Assembly: GCA_011525015.1 (NCBI GenBank)
Contig: WTJC01000015.1
Span: 1 to 64,000 of the forward strand
Length of the DNA stretch: 64,000 nt
Direction of reading: 5' to 3'
From: Flavobacteriales bacterium
Lineage (GTDB): Bacteria > Bacteroidota > Bacteroidia > Flavobacteriales > Flavobacteriaceae
Made by a program: the position numbers and the translations under genes. Shown here piece after piece: positions 1 to 10,086 of this stretch. Every line of letters begins with the position of its first letter. The stretch's first letter is position 1. Below the pieces are notes generated by a model, which made no database searches, was not told where the DNA came from, and saw only the letters and a list, made by a program, of their open reading frames with translations.

Positions 1-444
1 TACAGCAACAAAGGTCACGACGGTTTTTTAGGTGATTCAGTAATAGGTGAGTGGTGTAATTTAGGAGCAGACACAAACACTTCCAATCTCAAGAACAATT
101 ATGCCAGAGTAAAACTGTGGAATTATGAGTCTGAACGTTTTGAACAAACAGAAGAACAATTTTTGGGTGTCATTATGGGTGACCACAGTAAAGCTGCAAT
201 TAACACCATGTTTAACACTGGTACTGTAATAGGTTTTTCATGTAATGTTTACGGATCGGGTTTTCCTAGAAACTTTATTCCTAGTTTTAGCTGGGGTGGA
301 AATTTAGGATACACCGATTTTAAAGTAAAAAAAGCCATGGAGGTTGCGCAAATTGTCATGGATAGACGCGGTATTGAATTTTCAGAAGAAGACGAACTAC
401 TGTTTGAAAAAATTTACACCTTGGAACAGAAATGGAAGAAGTGA
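1..444 (+). CDS. GlmU-like putative sugar nucleotidyltransferase, C-terminal part (5' truncated by window)
   Basis: Frame 1 open from base 1 (YSNKGHDGFLGDSVIGEWCNLGADTNTSNLKNNYARVKLW...) to stop at 442-444; left-handed beta-helix-type sequence (GDHSKAAINTMFNTGTVIG). Confidence 0.75.
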   Translation, partial: YSNKGHDGFLGDSVIGEWCNLGADTNTSNLKNNYARVKLWNYESERFEQTEEQFLGVIMGDHSKAAINTMFNTGTVIGFSCNVYGSGFPRNFIPSFSWGGNLGYTDFKVKKAMEVAQIVMDRRGIEFSEEDELLFEKIYTLEQKWKK

Positions 445-1769
445 TTCAACAGAAAAAAGTTGCTTTCTACACCCTTGGTTGTAAGTTGAATTACTCCGAG
501 ACATCAACCCTATCAAGAGATGTTCAAGAAAAAGGATATCAGAAAGTGTCTTTTGAGTCCAAGGCCGATGTCTATGTGATTAACACCTGTTCTGTTACAG
601 AAAACGCAGATAAAAAATTTAAAACCATTGCTAAAAAGGCACATGCTCAAAATAAAGACGCCTTTATAGTTGCTGTGGGATGTTACGCTCAACTCCAACC
701 CGAAGAACTGGCAGCCGTTGATGGGGTGGATTTAGTTTTGGGTGCCAATGAAAAATTTAACCTGACACATTTTATAGCCGATTTGTTTGACAACCAGAAA
801 TCGCTTTCAAAAATTCATTCTTGTGAAATCGAAACCGTTAATCAATATCAAGGGAGTTATGCCATAGGAGATCGAACCAGAGCTTTTTTGAAGGTACAAG
901 ACGGCTGTGATTATCCCTGTACATACTGTACAATTCCAAAAGCTCGAGGAATTTCAAGAAGTGATACACTCGAGAATGTGCTTAAGAACGCTGAAGAGAT
1001 CGCTGCCAAAAATATTCGCGAAATTGTTTTAACAGGAGTAAATATTGGAGATTATGGCAAGGGAGAATTCGGTAATAAGAAACACGAACACACCTTTTTA
1101 GAACTAGTAGAAGCTCTTGATGAATTGCCAAAAATCGCGAGGTATAGAATCTCTTCAATTGAGCCTAATTTACTGCACAACTCTATTATAAATTTTGTTG
1201 CCAAGAGTGAATCTTTCGTTCCTCACTTTCACATTCCTCTACAAAGTGGTAGCGACGAAATTTTGAAGAAAATGAAACGCAGGTATCTGACTAAACTCTA
1301 TACCGATCGCATTGCCCAAATAAGACAAGTGATGCCAGAGGCTTGTATTGGAGTTGATGTAATTGTTGGATTTCCGGGTGAAACGGAGGCCTTATTTGCA
1401 GAGACCTATCAATACTTGCAAGAATTGGATATTTCTTATTTGCACGTATTCACCTATTCTGAGCGAGAAGGTACTGAAGCTCCATTAATGCCAGGAAAAG
1501 TCGATATGGCTATTAGGAAGAAGAGATCAAAAATGCTTCGGATATTATCGGCTAAAAAGAGAAGAAGGTTTTATGAAAAGCATTTAGGCACAAGACGAGA
1601 AGTTCTTTTCGAAAAAGAAATCAAAGAAGGTTATCTCGTTGGGTTTACAGACAACTACATAAAAGTAAGACTACCTTGGAATCCAGCATTATCAAATCAG
1701 TTGTGCTCAGTTCAACTCGATCGTATCGATGAGGACGGTTATGTAAGAATAAGCTTGGTATCTAATTAG
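432..1769 (+). CDS. mtaB: tRNA (N6-L-threonylcarbamoyladenosine(37)-C2)-methylthiotransferase MtaB
   Basis: MiaB/MtaB family: N-terminal TLGCKLNYSET, radical SAM CDYPCTYCTIP, IGVDVIVGFPGET. Confidence 0.92.
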   Translation: MEEVIQQKKVAFYTLGCKLNYSETSTLSRDVQEKGYQKVSFESKADVYVINTCSVTENADKKFKTIAKKAHAQNKDAFIVAVGCYAQLQPEELAAVDGVDLVLGANEKFNLTHFIADLFDNQKSLSKIHSCEIETVNQYQGSYAIGDRTRAFLKVQDGCDYPCTYCTIPKARGISRSDTLENVLKNAEEIAAKNIREIVLTGVNIGDYGKGEFGNKKHEHTFLELVEALDELPKIARYRISSIEPNLLHNSIINFVAKSESFVPHFHIPLQSGSDEILKKMKRRYLTKLYTDRIAQIRQVMPEACIGVDVIVGFPGETEALFAETYQYLQELDISYLHVFTYSEREGTEAPLMPGKVDMAIRKKRSKMLRILSAKKRRRFYEKHLGTRREVLFEKEIKEGYLVGFTDNYIKVRLPWNPALSNQLCSVQLDRIDEDGYVRISLVSN

Positions 1770-2062
1770 ATACGAATACCTACTGGTAATATTTCTTTAA
1801 ACTTGTTTCGGTTTTTTCTCAAAAACTTAGCAACCTGTGGACTTGTTGGTACTACTCTTAAGTTTTTTTCCTGAACGTGTTTAAGTACAGAGGTGATAAA
1901 ATCGTCAGTTAAGGTGTCGGCCTGAAGTGCTTCAGGAATTACTAATTTGGTCAGAAATATTTTCTTTTCTTGGGCTGCGTATTCCATTTTAATCAAATGG
2001 CCATCGACATTGGTTTCGAATTGACGCAAGAAAACATTGTCAGTGATTTCTAGTACTTCCAT
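1766..2062 (-). CDS. Small GNAT-fold (YjdJ-type) N-acetyltransferase-like protein with degenerate CoA loop
   Basis: VDGHLIKMEY...IFLTKLVIPEAL...VLKHVQEKNLRVVPTSPQVAKFLRKN resembles YjdJ-type GNAT domains; RGxGIG loop not present. Confidence 0.6.
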   Translation of the reverse strand: MEVLEITDNVFLRQFETNVDGHLIKMEYAAQEKKIFLTKLVIPEALQADTLTDDFITSVLKHVQEKNLRVVPTSPQVAKFLRKNRNKFKEILPVGIRI

Positions 2063-2224
2063 GATTTGTGTTTGTTAGTTAGAGCCTACAAAGATAGCGA
2101 AAAAGGGTAGCTTATTAAAATGTTATTCGACTTGAATTCAAGTCGTTCAACACTAAAATTTCAGGCAAAGCGTTTGCGTATATAGATTCAATGATTCAAC
2201 TTAGTAGGTGTAATTCCAAATCAA

Positions 2225-3154
2225 ATGAAGAACAAAACGCTTTTCTTACTTTTTGGCAGTATGGTGGCAATTGGCTTATTTATTTTCGCTAAAACACCCG
2301 AGACTGCCTCATCCATTTTTAAAAGAGTTGCCGACACTTATAAAATTCACGGTGTAAAATTTCCAGAATCTATTGATTTTGCTGGTGAATCTGTGCCTTT
2401 GCAAGATGCAGATGTCAAAGAACGACTCGATAGAGAATTTCTTGTGAATACCTATTGGCAATCTAATGCCTTACTCTTGATTAAGCGTTCAGAAAAGTAT
2501 TTTCCTATTATTGATTCTATTCTCGAAGCTCAAGGGATACCTTCAGATTTTAAATACTTGGCCTTAGCCGAAAGTGGACTAGAAAATGTGGTTTCTCCAG
2601 CTGGGGCAACTGGTTTTTGGCAAATTATGAAAAACACTGCTCGAGAGTATGGCCTTGAAGTTAACGATCAAATTGATGAACGTTATCACCTGATTAAGAG
2701 TACTGAAGCAGCGAGTAAGTATTTAAAAAAATGGTATGATGAATTTGGAAGTTGGACCTTAACTGCAGCTGCGTACAATGTGGGGCCTAATGGACTTAAA
2801 AGAAGACTAGAGGAACAAAAGGTAGAACGTTATTACGATTTATTGCTCCCCGACGAGACGAGCAGGTATGTTTTCAGAATCTTAGCGATCAAAGAAATTG
2901 TATCTAAGCCAAATCAGTATGGTTTTGAGTTGAATGATAATGAGTACTATCACTACCCTCAAACTAGATGGGTAGAAATCAATGAAAGTGTAACTGACTT
3001 GAACGCCTTGGCGCTTGAATTGAACACGAATTATAAATGGCTTAAAAAGCTCAACCCTTGGTTGCGCAAGAACAGTATCACTTTAACTGATGGGGAACGC
3101 TTGTTTATAGAAGTTCCGGTGTCTGAGAGTGATGATGCAACAGTTTCGGATTAG
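2225..3154 (+). CDS. Lytic transglycosylase (SLT domain, MltD-like)
   Basis: ALAESGLENVVSPAGATGFWQIMKNTAREYGL, AAAYNVGPNGLKR; N-terminal signal/TM segment. Confidence 0.88.
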   Translation: MKNKTLFLLFGSMVAIGLFIFAKTPETASSIFKRVADTYKIHGVKFPESIDFAGESVPLQDADVKERLDREFLVNTYWQSNALLLIKRSEKYFPIIDSILEAQGIPSDFKYLALAESGLENVVSPAGATGFWQIMKNTAREYGLEVNDQIDERYHLIKSTEAASKYLKKWYDEFGSWTLTAAAYNVGPNGLKRRLEEQKVERYYDLLLPDETSRYVFRILAIKEIVSKPNQYGFELNDNEYYHYPQTRWVEINESVTDLNALALELNTNYKWLKKLNPWLRKNSITLTDGERLFIEVPVSESDDATVSD

Positions 3155-3666
3155 ATGCGTTTGAGCTGAGACTGTATCATTTTAATTTGCTCCCCCAACA
3201 TATTGTTAGAATCCAATGCCTTTGCTTCTTTCAGCAGTGTTGTCGCCTCTCTCTTTCTTCTTTTTTGAAGCGCAATGCCTGCAAGCGAAAGTTTAGTCAT
3301 AGCTATATCGTAATCCATGTTCAACCCTAATTTTAAGGCTTGTTTGTAATACTTCTCTGCCTGAGTGAGGTTCTTTTGAGAAAAAATGATACCGTAGAGG
3401 TAGTTGTAATAACCTTGTTGTTTTTTAGTGAGTGCGTTTTGAGGATTTTTGATTTTAATCAACCAATTTTCTGTTCCTTCTAAATCTTGTTTTCTCATTT
3501 TTAAAAATGCAAGAAGGATAATCTCATTGCGGTAAAACAAAAAAATAAAAATGGCGCACAAAAATATCAGCGCAATGCCATTGCCGATGAGTCCTTCTGT
3601 GAATTGAAATACAGCGTAACCAAAGGAGGCTATCGCGAAAAATAGTTTTATTCTTTTGTCGAACAT
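3151..3666 (-). CDS. Membrane protein with TPR-like repeats, unknown function
   Basis: Two N-terminal TM segments, then helical repeat (AEKYYKQALKLGLNMDYDIAMTKLSLAGIALQ). Confidence 0.6.
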   Translation of the reverse strand: MFDKRIKLFFAIASFGYAVFQFTEGLIGNGIALIFLCAIFIFLFYRNEIILLAFLKMRKQDLEGTENWLIKIKNPQNALTKKQQGYYNYLYGIIFSQKNLTQAEKYYKQALKLGLNMDYDIAMTKLSLAGIALQKRRKREATTLLKEAKALDSNNMLGEQIKMIQSQLKRI

Positions 3667-3730
3667 GTCAAGCGTATTTTAGTTGTAAACGACATCAAAA
3701 GTAAACATTTAAATTCTCTGAAAAAAAGCT

Positions 3731-3761
3731 TTTGTTCTCCCATAGTTTCGTGTTATATTTG
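3731..3761 (+). promoter_or_regulatory. Bacteroidota-type promoter for rpmH (TTTG-N19-TATATTTG)
   Basis: TTTG at 3731-3734, exactly 19 nt spacer, TATATTTG at 3754-3761, 40 nt before rpmH ATG. Confidence 0.75.
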
Positions 3762-3801
3762 CGGTCAGTTTAGAACTATCTAATCCGATAAAAAGGGATT
3801 T

Positions 3802-3960
3802 ATGAAAAGAACATATCAACCTTCGAAGAGAAAAAGAAGAAACAAACACGGTTTTAGAGAGCGTATGGCCTCTGCTAATGGTAGAAAAGTATTAGCGAGT
3901 CGTCGCGCAAAGGGTAGAAAAAAACTTTCGGTTTCTTCTGAACCAAGACATAAAAAATAA
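3802..3960 (+). CDS. rpmH: 50S ribosomal protein L34 (bL34)
   Basis: Not in ORF track (52 aa). Translation [52 protein letters not shown]. Confidence 0.97.
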   Translation: MKRTYQPSKRKRRNKHGFRERMASANGRKVLASRRAKGRKKLSVSSEPRHKK

Positions 3961-4033
3961 TTAGATTTAAAAAATTTTTTTAGTGGGTGTTGCTTAAGGT
4001 CAACACCTTTTTTTTGACTAATCCCCAGAGAAT

Positions 4034-6886
4034 ATGCCAAAAAGAAAAGACATCAACAGTATTTTAATTATAGGGTCTGGACCTATTATCATCGGTCAAG
4101 CCTGTGAATTTGATTATTCAGGATCTCAAGCACTTCGTTCGCTTCGCGAGGACGGTATAGAAACCATACTGATCAATAGTAATCCAGCTACGATTATGAC
4201 CGATCCGTCAATGGCCGATCATATCTACCTAAGACCATTGACCACTAAATCAATTATTGAAATACTTAAAAAACATCCAAATGTTGATGCCGTTCTCCCC
4301 ACAATGGGAGGTCAGACTGCTTTAAATCTCTGTATTGAAGCTGATGACAAGGGTATTTGGGAGGATTTTAATGTCGAGATCATAGGTGTTGATATCGATG
4401 CCATAAATATTACTGAGGATAGAGAAAAGTTTAGAGAGCTTATGCTTTCTATTGATATAGGTATGCCACCACAGGCGTCTGCAACCTCCTTTTTAAAAGG
4501 AAAAGAAATAGCTCAACAATTCGGGTTTCCACTTGTGATTCGAGCATCGTTTACCCTCGGAGGTGCGGGTGCATCAATCGTATACAAGCCTGAAGAGTTT
4601 GATAAGCAATTGAGTCACGGTCTTGAAGTTTCTCCTATACATGAGGTGATGATAGACAAGGCTTTAATGGGTTGGAAAGAGTATGAGTTAGAGCTGCTAC
4701 GAGACAAAAATGACAATGTGGTCATTATTTGTACCATTGAAAATATGGATCCTATGGGAATTCATACTGGAGACTCTATTACGGTTGCTCCTGCAATGAC
4801 TTTATCTGATACTACATTTCAGCGCATGCGCGACATGGCCATAAAAATGATGCGTAGTATTGGTGATTTCGCAGGTGGATGTAATGTACAGTTTGCAGTA
4901 AGTCCAGATGAAAAAGAGGATATTATCGCAATTGAAATTAATCCAAGGGTATCGCGTTCTTCTGCATTAGCATCAAAAGCAACAGGTTATCCTATTGCGA
5001 AAATTGCTGCTAAACTTGCGATTGGATACACCTTAGACGAACTCGAAAACCAGATTACAAAAACAACTTCGGCTTTATTTGAGCCTACCTTAGATTACGT
5101 GATTGTAAAAATCCCGAGATGGAATTTTGACAAATTCGAAGGCTCAGATCGAACTTTAGGGCTGCAGATGAAATCTGTGGGAGAGGTGATGGGAATTGGT
5201 CGTTCTTTTCAAGAAGCCTTGCACAAGGCAACCCAATCTTTAGAGATTAAGAGAAATGGTTTAGGTGCTGATGGAAAAGGATACAAAGACTACGAACAAA
5301 TCATCAGTAAATTAACGGTGCCGAGTTGGGATAGGGTATTTGTGATTTACGATGCTATTCAAATGGGCATTCCTTTAAATACAATCCACGAGATTACTAA
5401 AATTGACATGTGGTTTCTCAAACAATATGAAGAGCTGCATATTTTAGAAAAAGAAATTGCCAAATACACGGTTGAGAATTTACCCAAAGAGTTACTGTTA
5501 GAGGCTAAACAAAAAGGATTTGCAGATCGACAAATCGCTCATATGCTTGATTGCTTAGAGAGTCAGGTGTATCAGTTGAGAGAAGAACTTCAAATTAATA
5601 GAGTTTACAAGCTTGTAGATACTTGTGCGGCAGAATTTGTTGCTCAGACTCCGTACTACTACAGTACTTTTGAAGAATCTGTTCAAGACAGTTCTGGTCG
5701 AACCTACACTGCCAATGACAGTGTTTCAAGTGATCGAAAGAAGATTATTGTTTTGGGTTCAGGCCCAAATAGAATAGGCCAGGGTATTGAATTTGATTAC
5801 TGTTGTGTACATGGTGTATTGGCTGCAGCCGAATGTGGATATGAAACAATTATGATCAATTGTAATCCAGAAACGGTATCTACCGATTTTGATACAGCGG
5901 ATAAACTTTATTTCGAACCTGTTTTTTGGGAACACATTTACGACATAATAAAACACGAAAAGCCTGAAGGTGTAATCGTTCAACTGGGAGGTCAAACTGC
6001 ACTTAAACTGGCAGAAAAATTAGACCGATACGGAGTAAAAATCATTGGTACAAGCTATCGAGCTTTGGATTTAGCTGAAGATAGAGGTAGTTTTTCTTCT
6101 CTTTTAGCAGAAAATAATATTCCTTATCCAAAATTTGGTGTCGCTGAGACTGCTCAGCAGGCAATTGAACTTTCTGAATCGCTTGACTTTCCTCTTTTAG
6201 TAAGACCCTCTTATGTTTTAGGTGGGCAGGGAATGAAAATTGTAATCAATAAGGAGGAACTCGAACAGCACGTTATCGATTTGCTCAAAGATATACCCAA
6301 TAACAAGCTGCTTTTAGATCATTATTTGGATGGGGCTATTGAAGCAGAGGCTGATGCTATTTGTGATGGCGAAGACGTGTATATCATCGGCATCATGGAA
6401 CACATTGAGCCTTGTGGTATTCATTCTGGAGATTCAAATGCAACACTCCCGCCTTTTAATTTAGGTGAGTTCGTGATGCAACAAATAAAAGATCACACCC
6501 GTAAAATTGCCTTAGCTTTAAATACGGTGGGATTAATCAATATTCAGTTTGCGATTAAGGATGATATTGTATACATCATTGAAGCCAACCCTAGAGCTTC
6601 TAGAACGGTACCTTTCATCTCTAAGGCCTATGGAGAGCCTTATGTGAATTACGCCACTAAATTGATGTTAGGAGACAAAAAGATTAAAGATTTTGACTTC
6701 AACCCAGAGTTAGAAGGCTACGCCATAAAACAACCGGTGTTTTCGTTTAACAAGTTCCCTAATGTGAATAAAAACCTAGGGCCTGAAATGAAGAGTACCG
6801 GAGAGAGCATTTTGTTTATAGACAATCTGAAAGAAGATGAATTCTATGACCTATATGCTCGTAGAAAAATGTATCTGTCTAAATAA
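4034..6886 (+). CDS. carB: Carbamoyl-phosphate synthase large subunit
   Basis: 950 aa with duplicated ATP-grasp halves (IIIGSGPIIIGQACEFDYSGSQA; IIVLGSGPNRIGQGIEFDYCCVH). Confidence 0.95.
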   Translation: MPKRKDINSILIIGSGPIIIGQACEFDYSGSQALRSLREDGIETILINSNPATIMTDPSMADHIYLRPLTTKSIIEILKKHPNVDAVLPTMGGQTALNLCIEADDKGIWEDFNVEIIGVDIDAINITEDREKFRELMLSIDIGMPPQASATSFLKGKEIAQQFGFPLVIRASFTLGGAGASIVYKPEEFDKQLSHGLEVSPIHEVMIDKALMGWKEYELELLRDKNDNVVIICTIENMDPMGIHTGDSITVAPAMTLSDTTFQRMRDMAIKMMRSIGDFAGGCNVQFAVSPDEKEDIIAIEINPRVSRSSALASKATGYPIAKIAAKLAIGYTLDELENQITKTTSALFEPTLDYVIVKIPRWNFDKFEGSDRTLGLQMKSVGEVMGIGRSFQEALHKATQSLEIKRNGLGADGKGYKDYEQIISKLTVPSWDRVFVIYDAIQMGIPLNTIHEITKIDMWFLKQYEELHILEKEIAKYTVENLPKELLLEAKQKGFADRQIAHMLDCLESQVYQLREELQINRVYKLVDTCAAEFVAQTPYYYSTFEESVQDSSGRTYTANDSVSSDRKKIIVLGSGPNRIGQGIEFDYCCVHGVLAAAECGYETIMINCNPETVSTDFDTADKLYFEPVFWEHIYDIIKHEKPEGVIVQLGGQTALKLAEKLDRYGVKIIGTSYRALDLAEDRGSFSSLLAENNIPYPKFGVAETAQQAIELSESLDFPLLVRPSYVLGGQGMKIVINKEELEQHVIDLLKDIPNNKLLLDHYLDGAIEAEADAICDGEDVYIIGIMEHIEPCGIHSGDSNATLPPFNLGEFVMQQIKDHTRKIALALNTVGLINIQFAIKDDIVYIIEANPRASRTVPFISKAYGEPYVNYATKLMLGDKKIKDFDFNPELEGYAIKQPVFSFNKFPNVNKNLGPEMKSTGESILFIDNLKEDEFYDLYARRKMYLSK

Positions 6887-6949
6887 GGGGAACTGAACTG
6901 CCGGCATCTAAAAACTTCTGTAAAGGCGCTGACTTGGTAACTTCATTTA

Positions 6950-8356
6950 CTAAAAGTGAAATATGCCGTCTTTATCTATTCTTTCAAACCCGTGCTGACC
7001 GAAAAAATCGCGTTGTGCCTGAATTAAATTGGCACTCGAATGCAGTGTTTTGAGGTAATCAAAGTAACTTATGTTGTTCGCACTAACGTTTAAAGGAATG
7101 TGATTAGAAATAGCAAGGGCTACTAGTTTTCTGCTGTTGTATTGTAATTGTTTTACGTTTTTTGCGATGGAATCTTCTAAGAGTAAATGCTCTAATGCAG
7201 GCTGCTTTTTATAAATCTCCAGCAGGGCTGAAATGAATTTACATTCAATAATGCATCCGTTCATCCAAGCCGCGAGCACTTCAGGCAATTGAACATTAAG
7301 GTTAAAATCTATAGAACCTTTCTGAATAAGTGAGATTCCTTGCGCAAAACTTAAAATATAATTTAGTTCTAAGAGTTCTTTACTCCATTGAATTAGGCTT
7401 TGTCTTGACTCATTATTGCTTTGAAGTATTTGCTTTTCTGAATTATAAATTCCGTCTATTTTAGATCGAAGCGCTTTATCACTAGATAAAAAACGCGATT
7501 CAAGTGCGGCGTTGATTCCATTAATAGGAACTCCCAAATCAAAGGCGAATTGAGAAACCCATTTCCCTGTTCCTTTGTGTTTGGCTTGGTCCTTTATTAG
7601 ATCTAAGGTAAAACCCCGCTCGTTTTGTTCTTTATGAGCGATAATTTCAGCACTAATTCTCAATAAATAAGAGTCTAAATGTGAATCTTGCCAGCTTTGA
7701 AATACTTCGGCAATTTCTAATGGAGTAATACTTCCCGAGGCTTTGAGTACCGTATAAATTTCAGCAATACTTTGCATGATTGCGTATTCTATACCGTTGT
7801 GGATCATCTTAACGAAATGACCTGCTCCGGATGCTCCTACGTATCTCGCACAGCTCTTTTCTTCAAATGATGCTCCTATCTCATTAAAAATATGAGCTAA
7901 TTTTTCATAAGAAGTCTTATGGCCGCCTATCATCATCGATGGACCTTTTAGTGCGCCTTCAGCTCCTCCTGATATGCCCACACCTAAATACTGATAATTC
8001 CTTTCAGCAAAGGTTTGAACGCGCCGAATACTATCTTTAAAATGTGAGTTTCCACCATCTATGACAACACTCTCTGGATGTAATAACGGAAAGACAGTCG
8101 ATATATAATCGTCTGATATTTTATCCGCTGGAAGCATTAAAAATACGGCTACAGGGGTTTGGTTGTACGATTTTAAACCCTCTAATTTATCGATGCTAAT
8201 ATACTGATTATGATATATTTCAATCCTTTTAGTTTGATCAACATCATAACCGATAACTCGAAAATTTTTATCTAGAATGTTCAGTGCTAGGTTCTTTCCC
8301 ATAACACCTAATCCTATAACTACTACCGTATCAATTTTTGCCATCTTCATTGTCAA
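6950..8356 (-). CDS. gnd: 6-phosphogluconate dehydrogenase, decarboxylating
   Basis: VVVIGLGVMGKNLALNI; VIDGGNSHFKDS; GVGISGGAEGALKGPSMMIGG; HFVKMIHNGIEYA. Confidence 0.93.
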   Translation of the reverse strand: MTMKMAKIDTVVVIGLGVMGKNLALNILDKNFRVIGYDVDQTKRIEIYHNQYISIDKLEGLKSYNQTPVAVFLMLPADKISDDYISTVFPLLHPESVVIDGGNSHFKDSIRRVQTFAERNYQYLGVGISGGAEGALKGPSMMIGGHKTSYEKLAHIFNEIGASFEEKSCARYVGASGAGHFVKMIHNGIEYAIMQSIAEIYTVLKASGSITPLEIAEVFQSWQDSHLDSYLLRISAEIIAHKEQNERGFTLDLIKDQAKHKGTGKWVSQFAFDLGVPINGINAALESRFLSSDKALRSKIDGIYNSEKQILQSNNESRQSLIQWSKELLELNYILSFAQGISLIQKGSIDFNLNVQLPEVLAAWMNGCIIECKFISALLEIYKKQPALEHLLLEDSIAKNVKQLQYNSRKLVALAISNHIPLNVSANNISYFDYLKTLHSSANLIQAQRDFFGQHGFERIDKDGIFHF

Positions 8357-8368
8357 TATTAATCAAAT

Positions 8369-9070
8369 TCAATCCGCACATAGTAATTGAATCAACTTTT
8401 CCTTGGAATTTTCGCTATTGGTTAAACCTGTTAATTGAGTTGAAGTTAAACAAAGTGTGTGATTATTGTTTTTAAAGTCTAGGTCAAAATGATGTGTGCT
8501 GAGAATTACACATTTATTTTTCTCTTTGACCAATTCTTGAATAAAGTGATTCATTCTTTCTTTTTGAACCAAATCAAGATGGGCAAAGGGTTCATCAAGT
8601 ATGATATAATCAGTCATTTGAAGTAGGCAGGTGGCCAACTTTACTTTTTGAAACTGACCCTGGCTGAGTTCTTTTAAATAGCGATCGAGATGCTTTTCAA
8701 GATCAAGACCTTTGATGACATAGGACTTAAACTCATCGTTTATGCTGTCGTTTTTGTCATAAGGGATATTAGCCAATTCTAAGTATTCGTGCACTTTAAA
8801 AAAAGGATAAACAGTTTCTGTTTGAAACATAAAAGCCAATTTTCGTGCGCGTTCTTGGGTCGAAAAATCGCTTAAAGTTATTCCTTCAATAGTGATTTGA
8901 CCCTTAAATCCTTGATGTAAGCCTGCTAAGGTTTTAAAAAGTGTTGTTTTACCTATCCCATTTCTACCGTATATATAAAACAAATGACCCTTAGTAAAGC
9001 AGGCGTTTAAACCCGTAGCAATGGGATTTGCTTTATCAAAATACAACTGTTCAATAGCGATCTCAATCAT
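8369..9070 (-). CDS. ABC transporter ATP-binding protein (FecE/BtuD type)
   Basis: Walker A GRNGIGKTTLF; signature LSQGQFQKVKLA; Walker B YIILDEPFAHLD. Confidence 0.9.
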   Translation of the reverse strand: MIEIAIEQLYFDKANPIATGLNACFTKGHLFYIYGRNGIGKTTLFKTLAGLHQGFKGQITIEGITLSDFSTQERARKLAFMFQTETVYPFFKVHEYLELANIPYDKNDSINDEFKSYVIKGLDLEKHLDRYLKELSQGQFQKVKLATCLLQMTDYIILDEPFAHLDLVQKERMNHFIQELVKEKNKCVILSTHHFDLDFKNNNHTLCLTSTQLTGLTNSENSKEKLIQLLCAD

Positions 9071-9072
9071 AT

Positions 9073-10086
9073 TTAAAAGATAAAGCGTTTTGTTTTGATT
9101 ACTATAAATAGTAGGATAGGGGCACCAATAATAGAAGTCACTGCATTTATGGGAAGACTCAGTGCGCTGCCTGGTAGAGTAGCAACTACATCACAGGCTA
9201 AAACGAATAAACTTCCTATTAGAGATACTGAAATCAATTGCAATCGAACATTTGATGTTTTGAGAATTTGTCTTGAAATATGAGGTACAACCAATCCCAC
9301 AAAGGCAATTGGGCCAGCGAAGGCCGTCAATACACCTACAGTCAATCCCGTGAATATTATGATTTGAAATCGTATTTTGTCTACATCTACACCCAAAGTT
9401 TTGGCCATTACATCTCCAGCTAAAAAGGCTTCTAAGGGCTTTGCGTTTTTGAGTGCAAAAACAAAGCAAAGAACGCAGCTTAAGGCTAAGAGAAAAAGTT
9501 CGTAAGTATTCATTAAGTGCGTACTTCCATAACTCCAAAATACAAATTCTCGTAAGCGTTCGGCTGAACTGAAATAAGCGAGCAATGAGATGACTGCTCC
9601 ACTTATACTACTGAATAGAATTCCTGTGATTAGCAAAGTCATGGGATCTTTAATTCTTTTGTAAACCACTAAAATCATAGCTAACACGGCTAAACTTCCA
9701 AGGCTTGAAAAAAGAGGGATTCCAAATTTTGGATGAATAAAACCAAAAGAAAACAATGCGCTTCCCAAAATGAAAAGGGCTGCACCTAAACTTCCTCCTG
9801 TAGTCACACCTAAGACATAGGGTCCTGAGAGTGGGTTTCTAAATAAAATTTGCATTAAAAAACCAGCCAAGCCCAATCCAATCCCAATTAAAATACTGCT
9901 CAGTGCTTTGGGGATTCGAACCGCATGTATAATGAGGTGATTTGTGCTGCTAGCATCGTATAATCCTCTAAAAAACTCCTCAATTGAGATATGAATAGAC
10001 CCCAGGAAGACATTTGTGCAAAACAATACAATTAAACCTAAAATGAGGTAAAGAAAAAGTCTTGTATGTGATGTCTTGATGCTCAT
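9073..10086 (-). CDS. FecCD-family ABC transporter permease
   Basis: RIPKALSSILIGIGLGLAGFLMQILFRNPLSGPYVLGVTTGGSLGA; AFVGLVVPHISRQI. Confidence 0.92.
   Translation of the reverse strand: MSIKTSHTRLFLYLILGLIVLFCTNVFLGSIHISIEEFFRGLYDASSTNHLIIHAVRIPKALSSILIGIGLGLAGFLMQILFRNPLSGPYVLGVTTGGSLGAALFILGSALFSFGFIHPKFGIPLFSSLGSLAVLAMILVVYKRIKDPMTLLITGILFSSISGAVISLLAYFSSAERLREFVFWSYGSTHLMNTYELFLLALSCVLCFVFALKNAKPLEAFLAGDVMAKTLGVDVDKIRFQIIIFTGLTVGVLTAFAGPIAFVGLVVPHISRQILKTSNVRLQLISVSLIGSLFVLACDVVATLPGSALSLPINAVTSIIGAPILLFIVIKTKRFIF

Noticed and set aside
4034-6886. carB without adjacent carA as an anomaly
   Set aside because: Separated carA and carB are not rare; without the rest of the genome nothing unusual can be claimed.
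9191-9538. 115-aa minus-strand ORF overlapping the FecCD permease in another frame
   Set aside because: Same-strand alternate frame of a clear permease; residue composition atypical for a protein.
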